A stretch of 64,000 nt of DNA, taken from Sphingomonas canadensis. Lineage in GTDB: Bacteria > Pseudomonadota > Alphaproteobacteria > Sphingomonadales > Sphingomonadaceae. The translations under genes and the position numbers were made by a program. The notes under the pieces were generated by a model. That model searched no databases, was not told the origin of the DNA, and saw nothing but the letters and a program-made list of their open reading frames with translations. This document shows, in pieces, positions 1-5,733 of this stretch; position 1 is the stretch's first letter, and each line of letters begins with the position of its first letter. The stretch lies in assembly GCF_026013525.1 (NCBI RefSeq), contig NZ_JAPDRA010000001.1, forward strand, positions 310,001-374,000. The letters run 5' to 3'.

Positions 1-85
1 CGACCAGCACCGGCGGGATCTCGGTCAATTTCGAGCCCGGCTTCACGCCCTGCGGCTGCGCCGGATAGCCTTGCGGGAGCAGCAC
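1..85 (-). CDS. Partial hypothetical gene at left edge
   Basis: On the minus strand one frame stays open from about position 100 to the window edge and reads like protein (VLLPQGYPAQPQGVKPGSK and on). Its codons show the position pattern of the local genes: about 29 of 33 third bases are G or C and the second position is lowest. The only plausible in-frame start is a GTG at 85; an in-frame TGA lies just upstream, inside the end of rtcR. About 28 codons are visible and no family is recognisable. The competing plus-strand frame ending with TAG at 65-67 has a less coding-like pattern. Confidence 0.3.
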   Translation of the reverse strand, partial: MLLPQGYPAQPQGVKPGSKLTEIPPVLV

Positions 86-101
86 CGGGCTGAATCCGCC
101 T

Positions 102-1700
102 CTATGCCGAGGTCACGGCGGACCAATCGAGGCCGAACCGCGCCAGATATTTGCGCAGCCGGTCGGCATCGTTCGCCGAGGTGCGCCGGGCGCGTGAAGC
201 CGCGAAGAGCGTGCGGCCGGCTTCGGAAAGCGAACGGCTCTTCCGACAGACCCGAATGGTCTCGGCAAGCTGGACGCGATCGAAGGGATCGATTTCAGCC
301 AGAGCCTCGGGCGCAAGGACTTCCGCCAGCACATCGGCCCCGTCATCGCGCTGGCCGGACCACAGGCGCCGCAGGCGTCCGATCTCGGCCTCCACGCAGT
401 CCAGATCGATGCGGCCCTTGGGGCCGAGCGTCGCCATGCGGGTCACGCTGGCCGCCAGATCGCGGAAATTGCCCGGCCAGGCCGCGTCCGGGCCGGTCGC
501 GAAGGCGAGATAGCGCTGGCGGGCTTCCTTGTTGAAGCTCGCGCGATCGCCCTCGCGCTCCGCGAAACGGTCCAGCTCATAGTCGAGATTGGGCTCGATA
601 TCCTCGCGCCGCTCGGCCAGGCCGGGCAAGTGGAAGGTCCACAGGTTGAGCCGCGCGTAGAGATCGTCGCGAAAGCCGCCCGCCGCGACCGCCTCTCCCA
701 GATCGCGATTCGTCCCGGCGATCAACTGGAATTCCGACGCCGCCTCCTTGTCCGATCCGACCGGCAGGAAGCGCTTGTCCTCGATCGCGCGCAGGATCAT
801 CGCCTGCTCGTCGAGCCCCAGTTCGCCGATCTCGTCGAGGAACAACATGCCCTTGTCCGCGGCGCGCAGCAGCCCCGGCCGGTCGGCGACCGCGCCGGTG
901 AAGGCGCCCTTGCGATGGCCGAACAGCGCGGACATCGCGCCATCGCCTTTCAGGGTCGCGCAGTTCACTTCGACGAACGGGCCGGCGATCTGGTGCTTGA
1001 GGCGCTTCAGTTCGTAGATGCGGCGCGCAAGCTGGCTCTTGCCTGCCCCGGTGGGGCCCATCAGCAGGATCGGCGCCTTGGAACGCAGCGCCACGCGCTC
1101 GATCTCATCGATCATCCGGTTGAAGGTAACGCTCTGCGTCGCGATGCCAGACTTGAGGAAGGATGTACTCTCCTCTGTGGCGACGGCGAAACGTGTGGCG
1201 ATGCTGTCGTAGCGGGAGAGGTCGAGGTCGATTGCCGTCCAGCGCCCGGGCGCGCCTCCGTCCTCGGCACGCTTGGCCGGCTGGGTCTGGAGCAACCGCC
1301 CGGGCAGATAGCGCGCCTCGGTGAGCAGGAAGAGGCAGATCTGGGCGACGTGCGTGCCGGTGGTGATGTGGACCAGATAGTCCTCAGCATCGGGATCGAA
1401 GGGCTCGGCGCGGGCGAAGTCGAGCAGCTTGCCGTACACTTCCTCGAAGTCCCACGGATCGCTGAAGTCGAGACGGCGCAGATCGACCCGCGTCTCGGGC
1501 GATACCGACTGGATATCCCCGGCGACGTATTCGGCGAGGCGGCTGTGCGGCCCGCCATGGAGCAGGATGAAGCGATCGACGCGCAGATCCTCGTGCATGG
1601 TGAGCGCGACCGAGGGGCGCCACTTGTTCCAGCGCGACGGGCCGAACTTGCTCGCATCCAGCGTCGAGCCGAGAAATCCGATTACCACGAGCGGCTTCAT
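102..1700 (-). CDS. rtcR: RtcR, sigma-54 activator of RNA repair operon
   Basis: Transcriptional activator of the rtc RNA-repair genes, 532 aa, the usual family length. The N-terminal part (about 1-185, starting MKPLVVIGFLGSTLD) is the CARF-like RtcR sensor domain, which in characterised homologues responds to RNA damage and restrains the ATPase. The AAA+ domain follows: Walker A GPTGAGKS at 215-222, the sigma-54-contacting GAFTGA at 265-270 and Walker B MLFLDE at 285-290. The C-terminus (about 450-532) should hold the helix-turn-helix. It is divergent from rsr, whose promoter is sigma-54 type, as expected for its target. A perfect palindrome abuts the start codon at 1701-1715. Confidence 0.96.
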   Translation of the reverse strand: MKPLVVIGFLGSTLDASKFGPSRWNKWRPSVALTMHEDLRVDRFILLHGGPHSRLAEYVAGDIQSVSPETRVDLRRLDFSDPWDFEEVYGKLLDFARAEPFDPDAEDYLVHITTGTHVAQICLFLLTEARYLPGRLLQTQPAKRAEDGGAPGRWTAIDLDLSRYDSIATRFAVATEESTSFLKSGIATQSVTFNRMIDEIERVALRSKAPILLMGPTGAGKSQLARRIYELKRLKHQIAGPFVEVNCATLKGDGAMSALFGHRKGAFTGAVADRPGLLRAADKGMLFLDEIGELGLDEQAMILRAIEDKRFLPVGSDKEAASEFQLIAGTNRDLGEAVAAGGFRDDLYARLNLWTFHLPGLAERREDIEPNLDYELDRFAEREGDRASFNKEARQRYLAFATGPDAAWPGNFRDLAASVTRMATLGPKGRIDLDCVEAEIGRLRRLWSGQRDDGADVLAEVLAPEALAEIDPFDRVQLAETIRVCRKSRSLSEAGRTLFAASRARRTSANDADRLRKYLARFGLDWSAVTSA

Positions 1701-1715
1701 TCCTATCTGATAGGA
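1701..1715. promoter_or_regulatory. Perfect 15-bp palindrome abutting the rtcR start
   Basis: TCCTATC-T-GATAGGA is a perfect 7+1+7 inverted repeat lying immediately before the rtcR ATG. In the rtcR mRNA it could form a hairpin over the ribosome-binding region; in DNA it could be an operator or part of the RtcR upstream activating sequence. A related but imperfect dyad (ATATC-N6-GATAT) occurs near 1813-1830, closer to the sigma-54 promoter. Which protein binds, if any, is unknown. Confidence 0.5.
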
Positions 1716-1850
1716 TAAATTACGATCCTTGACGATAGCAAAAGCGCGGTCGCGCTGCTGGCGTGACGATCCTCACCTCCCCGGAAGCCGCAAATAAAAT
1801 GTCGTACTATCAATATCTTTCGCGATATCGGGCTCGCTCTCCCGGAAAAC

Positions 1851-1866
1851 TGGCACGGCTCCTGCG
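1851..1866 (+). promoter_or_regulatory. Sigma-54 (-24/-12) promoter of rsr-Y RNA-rtcBA
   Basis: TGGCACGGCTCCTGCG fits the sigma-54 consensus TGGCACG-N4-TTGCW at nearly every position. The GG (1852-1853) and GC (1864-1865) doublets have the required spacing. Transcription should start near 1876. The site lies between divergent rtcR and rsr, where an RtcR-activated promoter is expected, with about 135 bases upstream to hold activator sites. Confidence 0.9.
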
Positions 1867-1920
1867 TTAGGAGAAGCGCTGCACGGGAGCTCTCGAACCT
1901 CTTGTCAGCGTGCGGAATGC

Positions 1921-1948
1921 GGGGCGGCCGGAATGGGCTGGCCGCCCC
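1921..1948 (+). other. Strong leader hairpin upstream of rsr
   Basis: GGGGCGGCC (1921-1929) pairs perfectly with GGCCGCCCC (1940-1948) around a 10-base loop. It lies about 45 bases downstream of the predicted transcription start, so it would sit in the 5' leader of the operon RNA. It could be a 5' stabilising element or an attenuator; no T-tract follows, so a simple terminator is unlikely. Confidence 0.6.
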
Positions 1949-1996
1949 CGGAGATTTCACGGGGCGCGATAGGGCGCCTCGCTTCATGGGTTGCGT

Positions 1997-2069
1997 GTCG
2001 GTGAGCGCGTGGGCGCGGCTTGGCCTCCAAAGCCTCTGTCTGCTGGTTCGACTCCAGCCACCGGTGCCA
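1997..2069 (+). ncRNA. tRNA-like element in the rsr leader (encoded CCA)
   Basis: The segment folds as a degenerate tRNA of 73 nt. Acceptor GTCGGTG (1997-2003) pairs with CACCGGT (2059-2065), with two G.U pairs. A perfect T-arm follows the rules: GCTGG-TTCGACT-CCAGC at 2042-2058. A discriminator G at 2066 and an encoded CCA at 2067-2069 complete the 3' end. The spacing places CTCCAAA (2025-2031) as the anticodon loop, anticodon CCA as in tRNA-Trp. The D-arm is shortened and only three of five anticodon-stem pairs form, so it is more likely a tRNA mimic than a decoding tRNA. It ends 12 bases before the Shine-Dalgarno of rsr. Confidence 0.55.
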
Positions 2070-2092
2070 GCCGAACCAAAGGGAGTTGGACG

Positions 2093-3643
2093 ATGGCCAA
2101 CAAGGGACTTTTCGCCTCGGCGATCGCAAAGCTGATGCCCGCCGCGGACACGCGGAACCGGGAGGGTGCGCCGGCCTATGCCTATGGGCCGGAGCACAAG
2201 CTCGCCCAGCTCGCGGCGACCGGCACGCTGGCCGATGGCTTCTATGGCGCGGCCGAAGCGCAACTGGCCGATGTGCTGGAAGCGGCGCGCGCCTGCGATC
2301 CGTATTTCGTGGCGCAGGCGGCGGTCTATGCCCGCCGGTCGGGCGCGATGAAGGACATGCCGTCCCTGCTGGCGGCCTATCTGACGGTCGCCGATCCCGA
2401 TCTGGCGGTCGCGGTGTTCAACCGCGTGATCGACAATGGCCGCATGCTGCGCAATTTCGTGCAGATCATGCGTTCGGGCCAGGTGGGGCGCTCCTCGCTC
2501 GGCTCGCGGCCGAAGCGGCTGGTCCAGCGCTGGCTGGAGCGGGCGTCGATGGCGCAGTTGATGGCCGCAGCGACGGGCAAGGACCCGAGCCTGGCGGATA
2601 TCGTGCGCATGGTTCACCCCAAGCCCGCCGATGCGGCGCGGCGTGCCTTCTATGGATGGCTGATCGGGCGTCCGTATGACGTCGCCGCGCTGCCCGCCGA
2701 GATCGCAGCGTTCGAGGCGTGGAAGGCCGATCGCACGCTGCCGTTGCCGGCGGTGCCCTTTGAATGGCTGACCGCCTTTCCGCTGACGGCGGAAAACTGG
2801 GCGGTGCTGTCCACCCGGATCGGGTGGCAGGCGTTGCGGATGAACCTCAACACGCTGGCGCGCAACGGCGCGTTCGGCGTGGCGGGGGTCACCGATGCGG
2901 TTGCCGCGCGGCTCGCCGACGCGGACGCCATCGCGAAGGCCCGGCCCATGCCCTATCAGTTGATGGTGGCGCTGGGTCAGGCAGGCGAGGGCGTGCCGCT
3001 CAAGGTCCAGGCGGCGCTGGAGGACGCGCTCGAGCAGTCGCTCGTCCGCGTGCCGATGGTGCCGGGCCGCGTGGTCGTCTGTCCCGACGTGTCGGGATCG
3101 ATGGGTTCTCCGGCGACGGGCTACCGCAAGGGCGCCTCGTCGAAGGTGCGGTGCATCGATGTCGCGGCGCTGGTCGCGGCGGCGATGCTGCGCACCAACC
3201 GCGATGCCCGCGTCCTGCCCTTCGAGCAGGCGGTGGTGAAGCTGAAGCTCGATCCGCGTGCCCGCGTCGCCGTGAATGCGGGGAAGCTGGCGGCGATCGG
3301 CGGGGGCGGGACCTGTGTCTCGGCACCGCTGGCGCAGCTCAATGCGGAGCGGGCACGGGTCGACCTGGTCGTGATCGTTTCGGACAACGAGTCCTGGATC
3401 GATGCGACCCGGCATGGCGCGACCGCGACGATGCGCGAATGGGAACGGCTGAAGAACCGCAACCCGGCCGCACGCCTCGTGTGCATCGATATCCAGCCCT
3501 ATGGCACCGCCCAGGCGCCGCAGGGCCGGACGGACATACTCAATGTCGGGGGCTTCTCCGACGCGGTGTTCGATACCGTCGCGCGCTTCGTCTCCGGCGA
3601 GACGCGCGACTGGGTGAGCATCGTCAAACAAGTGGAGGTCTAA
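2093..3643 (+). CDS. rsr: Rsr, bacterial Ro60 (TROVE domain) protein
   Basis: Ring-shaped RNA-binding protein of 516 aa that binds Y RNAs and assists RNA quality control and decay in characterised bacteria. The N-terminal two thirds (about residues 20-320) is the TROVE HEAT-repeat ring. The C-terminal third is a von Willebrand A fold with a MIDAS motif DVSGS at 332-336. The ATG at 2093 was chosen because GGGAG sits 7 bases upstream; the open frame extends further up only through the tRNA-like leader. It is the first gene behind the sigma-54 promoter, is followed directly by the Y RNA array, and precedes rtcBA, the same linkage as rsr-yrlBA-rtcBA of Salmonella. Confidence 0.95.
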   Translation: MANKGLFASAIAKLMPAADTRNREGAPAYAYGPEHKLAQLAATGTLADGFYGAAEAQLADVLEAARACDPYFVAQAAVYARRSGAMKDMPSLLAAYLTVADPDLAVAVFNRVIDNGRMLRNFVQIMRSGQVGRSSLGSRPKRLVQRWLERASMAQLMAAATGKDPSLADIVRMVHPKPADAARRAFYGWLIGRPYDVAALPAEIAAFEAWKADRTLPLPAVPFEWLTAFPLTAENWAVLSTRIGWQALRMNLNTLARNGAFGVAGVTDAVAARLADADAIAKARPMPYQLMVALGQAGEGVPLKVQAALEDALEQSLVRVPMVPGRVVVCPDVSGSMGSPATGYRKGASSKVRCIDVAALVAAAMLRTNRDARVLPFEQAVVKLKLDPRARVAVNAGKLAAIGGGGTCVSAPLAQLNAERARVDLVVIVSDNESWIDATRHGATATMREWERLKNRNPAARLVCIDIQPYGTAQAPQGRTDILNVGGFSDAVFDTVARFVSGETRDWVSIVKQVEV

Positions 3644-3649
3644 CGAACA

Positions 3650-3809
3650 GGGCCGTGGCGAATGCTGGCGGGACTACATAGTCACCAGAGGAGGCCCGAC
3701 GAGTAAAGCGCCGCAGCGCCGGCAACGGACTGCGGAGATGCGGGTTCGAATCCCGCCGCCGACACGTAGCTTAAGGGCCGCGTCTCGCCGATCCTCGTCG
3801 CCACGGCCC
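3650..3809 (+). ncRNA. Y RNA-like element 1 (large distal domain)
   Basis: The ends pair perfectly: GGGCCGTGGCGA (3650-3661) with TCGCCACGGCCC (3798-3809). GGCGAATG (3657-3664) matches the Ro60-binding signature GNCGAAN(0-1)G of bacterial Y RNAs. A second helix pairs GGCGGGAC (3667-3674) with GTCTCGCC (3782-3789), followed by the array-wide TACAT. The distal domain holds a GCAA-tetraloop hairpin (CCGCAG...CTGCGG, about 3720-3736) and a T-arm-like GCGGG-TTCGAAT-CCCGC. At 160 nt it is the longest of the five. It starts 6 bases after the rsr stop. Confidence 0.8.
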
Positions 3810-3819
3810 GACATGAACA

Positions 3820-3950
3820 TCACGGCGAATGCCTGACGGACTACATGGACTTCTAATCCCCAGGCCGCGGGTTCGAATCCCGCCGGGCCGCCATCGGCCC
3901 GTAGCTCAGCGGTAGAGCAGGAACGTCCGTCAAACCCCTCGTCGCCGTGA
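3820..3950 (+). ncRNA. Y RNA-like element 2, permuted tRNA mimic with CCA
   Basis: Terminal helix TCACGGCGA (3820-3828) pairs with TCGCCGTGA (3942-3950); GGCGAATG is at 3824-3831. Helix 2 TGACGGAC (3834-3841) pairs with GTCCGTCA (3925-3932). Between them lies a tRNA in circularly permuted order. First comes an anticodon-loop-like stretch GGACTTCTAATCC (as in tRNA-Arg UCU), the T-arm GCGGG-TTCGAAT-CCCGC, and the 3' acceptor strand CGGGCCG followed by CCA. Then, after one T, come the 5' acceptor strand CGGCCCG, TA, and a canonical D-arm with GGTA. The acceptor strands form 7 perfect pairs closed by CCAT. Confidence 0.82.
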
Positions 3951-3960
3951 CCCATTTCAA

Positions 3961-4085
3961 GCTGGCGAATGCCGGTGGGACTACATCAGGCCCTTGGGGC
4001 GCCGGTTCGAATCCGGCCGGGCGTCAGCGCCCGTAGCTCAGATGGATAGAGCACAAGGTACGTCTCACCCCCTTTCGTCGCCAGC
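3961..4085 (+). ncRNA. Y RNA-like element 3, permuted tRNA mimic
   Basis: Terminal helix GCTGGCGA (3961-3968) pairs with TCGCCAGC (4078-4085). Helix 2 GGTGGGAC (3974-3981) pairs with GTCTCACC (4062-4069). The distal domain is the cleanest tRNA mimic. Anticodon-stem strands are CCTTG (3992-3996) and CAAGG (4054-4058). T-arm is GCCGG-TTCGAAT-CCGGC (4001-4017). An acceptor-like hairpin CGGGCG-TCAG-CGCCCG spans 4018-4033, then TA, then D-arm GCTC-N9-GAGC (4036-4052). Relative to a tRNA the acceptor ends are joined and the anticodon loop is opened and fused to the Ro-binding stem. Confidence 0.85.
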
Positions 4086-4094
4086 ACCGCAATC

Positions 4095-4173
4095 TCCGGC
4101 GAATGCCGCGTTGGACTACATCCTGCCACGATGCCCCTTCGGGGGACTGTCCTTCGCATTCCTTGTCGCCGGA
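4095..4173 (+). ncRNA. Y RNA-like element 4, minimal (UUCG loop)
   Basis: A 79-nt element with the same Ro-binding stem but no tRNA-like domain. Terminal helix TCCGGCGA (4095-4102) pairs with TCGCCGGA (4166-4173). GGCGAATG is at 4098-4105. Helix 2 GCGTTGGAC (4108-4116) pairs with GTCCTTCGC (4149-4157) with two T-T mismatches. The distal part is a GCCCC-TTCG-GGGG hairpin around 4132-4145. ATGC near 4103 can also pair with GCAT at 4156-4159. It resembles animal-style Y RNAs in lacking the tRNA module. Confidence 0.75.
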
Positions 4174-4185
4174 ACCCAAATCGAA

Positions 4186-4288
4186 GCTGGCGAATGCCGG
4201 CGGGACTACATCGGTAAGGCCGAAAGGCCTAGGCGGTTCGACTCCGCCCCGGGTTCGCCCGGCAGTCTCGCCAAACATCGTCGCCGGC
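4186..4288 (+). ncRNA. Y RNA-like element 5 (T-arm plus two hairpins)
   Basis: Terminal helix GCTGGCGA (4186-4193) pairs with TCGCCGGC (4281-4288) with one G.U. Helix 2 GGCGGGAC (4199-4206) pairs with GTCTCGCC (4265-4272). The distal domain has three short hairpins in a row: a GAAA-loop hairpin (AGGCC-GAAA-GGCCT), a T-arm GGCGG-TTCGACT-CCGCC, and CCGGG-TTCG-CCCGG. No D-arm is seen. It ends 29 bases before the rtcB start, so processing to release it should separate it from the rtcB message. Confidence 0.78.
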
Positions 4289-4317
4289 ACCATGATGCCA
4301 TTCACAGGAGGTCCGCC

Positions 4318-5544
4318 GTGACCGAGACTTTGTATGACTTCCAGCACGTCGAGGGCGGCGTGCCGATCAAGATGTGGACCCGCGGCGTGCCCGTGGAGGA
4401 CGAGGCGCGCGCCCAGCTTGCACGCGCGGCGCAGATGCCGTTCGTGTTCAAGCACGTCGCCGCCATGCCCGACGTCCATGTCGGCATTGGCGCGACCGTG
4501 GGCTCGGTGATCCCGACCAAGGGCGCGGTGATTCCGGCGGCGGTCGGCGTCGATATCGGCTGCGGCATGATGGCGGCGCGCACGTCCCTGGTGGCGAGCG
4601 ACCTGCCCGACAATCTCGAGGGCATCCGCTCCGCGATCGAGCAGGCGGTGCCGCACGGACGCGACGTGGGCCGCAGCAAGCGCGACAAGGGTTCGTGGGG
4701 CGATCCGCCCCCGCCCATCGTCGAGGCCTGGGCCACGCTTTCGGCACGGTTCGACCGGATCGTCGAGAAATACCCGCGGCTCAGGAACACCAACAACCTG
4801 GTGCATCTGGGCACGCTCGGCACGGGCAACCACTTCATCGAGCTGTGCCTGGATCAGGACCAGCGCGTGTGGGTGATGCTCCATTCGGGCTCGCGCGGGA
4901 TCGGCAACGCGATCGGCAGCTTCTTCATCGAACTGGCGAAGCAGGACATGCGCAAATGGCACATCAACCTGCCCGACGAGAACCTGGCCTATTTCCCGGA
5001 AGGGACCGATCATTTCGACGATTATGTCGAGGCGGTCGGCTGGGCACAGGACTTTGCGGCGCTGAACCGGCGGATGATGATGACCAACGTCATCCGTGCG
5101 CTGCGCGACCAGATCGCCAAGCCGTTCGATGCGGAGCTGGAGGCAGTCAACTGCCACCACAATTATGTCCAGCGCGAGAATCACTTCGGTGAGAATGTGC
5201 TGGTCACCCGCAAGGGCGCGGTGCGCGCGGCGAAGGGCGTTCTGGGCATCATCCCGGGATCGATGGGCGCCAAGTCGTTCATCGTGCGCGGGCTGGGCAA
5301 CGCGGAGTCGTTCGACAGTTGCAGCCATGGCGCGGGGCGCGTGATGTCCCGCACCGCGGCGAAGAAGCTGGTGACGCTCGACGAGCACATCGCCGACACC
5401 GCGGGCGTGGCGTGCCGCAAGGACGAGGGCGTGATCGACGAGACGCCCAAGGCCTACAAGCCGATCGAGGCCGTGATGGCGGCGCAGGCCGACCTGGTCG
5501 AGATCGTCCATACGCTGAAGCAGGTGGTGTGCGTGAAGGGGTGA
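4318..5544 (+). CDS. rtcB: RtcB, GTP-dependent RNA ligase
   Basis: Joins RNA 2',3'-cyclic phosphate or 3'-phosphate ends to 5'-OH ends, using GTP and Mn2+. The length, 408 aa, equals that of E. coli RtcB. The guanylylated histidine falls at residue 337 (SCSHGAGR), the same number as in E. coli. Metal-site motifs are present: GVDIGCGM (Cys82), HSGSRGIGN (about 189), NCHHNY (about 278) and GSMGAKSF. The GTG at 4318 was chosen over longer upstream ATGs because AGGAGG lies 6 bases before it and the upstream frame runs through the Y RNA array. It is third in the sigma-54 operon after rsr and the Y RNAs; a strong hairpin spans its stop codon. Confidence 0.97.
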   Translation: MTETLYDFQHVEGGVPIKMWTRGVPVEDEARAQLARAAQMPFVFKHVAAMPDVHVGIGATVGSVIPTKGAVIPAAVGVDIGCGMMAARTSLVASDLPDNLEGIRSAIEQAVPHGRDVGRSKRDKGSWGDPPPPIVEAWATLSARFDRIVEKYPRLRNTNNLVHLGTLGTGNHFIELCLDQDQRVWVMLHSGSRGIGNAIGSFFIELAKQDMRKWHINLPDENLAYFPEGTDHFDDYVEAVGWAQDFAALNRRMMMTNVIRALRDQIAKPFDAELEAVNCHHNYVQRENHFGENVLVTRKGAVRAAKGVLGIIPGSMGAKSFIVRGLGNAESFDSCSHGAGRVMSRTAAKKLVTLDEHIADTAGVACRKDEGVIDETPKAYKPIEAVMAAQADLVEIVHTLKQVVCVKG

Positions 5545-5588
5545 AACGGGATCAAGCGGGATGCCGGGGGCATGCCGCTCCGTTTCAC
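5541..5588 (+). other. Long hairpin spanning the rtcB stop codon
   Basis: GTGAAACGG (5541-5549) pairs perfectly with CCGTTTCAC (5580-5588). Inside, AGCGG pairs with CCGCT and ATGCC with GGCAT, giving a long interrupted stem that contains the rtcB TGA. A second hairpin, GGCTGC-GCAG-GCAGCC, follows at about 5590-5605 and a third (AGCGCG...CGCGCT) near 5643-5664. The 189-base rtcB-rtcA gap therefore looks structured, either to separate the two messages or as 3'-end protection; no T-tract supports termination. No Ro-binding signature is present. Confidence 0.6.
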
Positions 5589-5733
5589 CGGCTGCGCAGG
5601 CAGCCGCGGGCAAACGCCCTTGTCCGTCCGGCACGTACCCCCCAGCGCGGCGCGAAATCGCGCTTCCGCCGCGCAAGTTGCGCGATCACTTCGCCGATCG
5701 CGCGGATCGACTTTTTCGGGAACTGGTGAACAC

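Noticed and set aside
1703..3631. 642-aa minus-strand open frame over rsr
   Set aside because: Arg/His/Gly-rich antisense shadow of a GC-rich gene; no motifs, and it crosses the sigma-54 promoter and tRNA-like leader.
3740..4055. Ordinary tRNA genes suggested by TTCGAATCC and GTAGCTCAG motifs
   Set aside because: The D-arm follows rather than precedes the T-arm in each unit, so no colinear tRNA can form; they are permuted mimics inside Y-like RNAs.
3657..4196. Repeated GGCGAATGC...GGACTACAT units as a possible CRISPR array
   Set aside because: Spacing is irregular (about 91-167 bases), the repeats vary, and each unit has its own pairing 3' half (TCGTCGCC); they are structured RNA genes and no cas genes are present.
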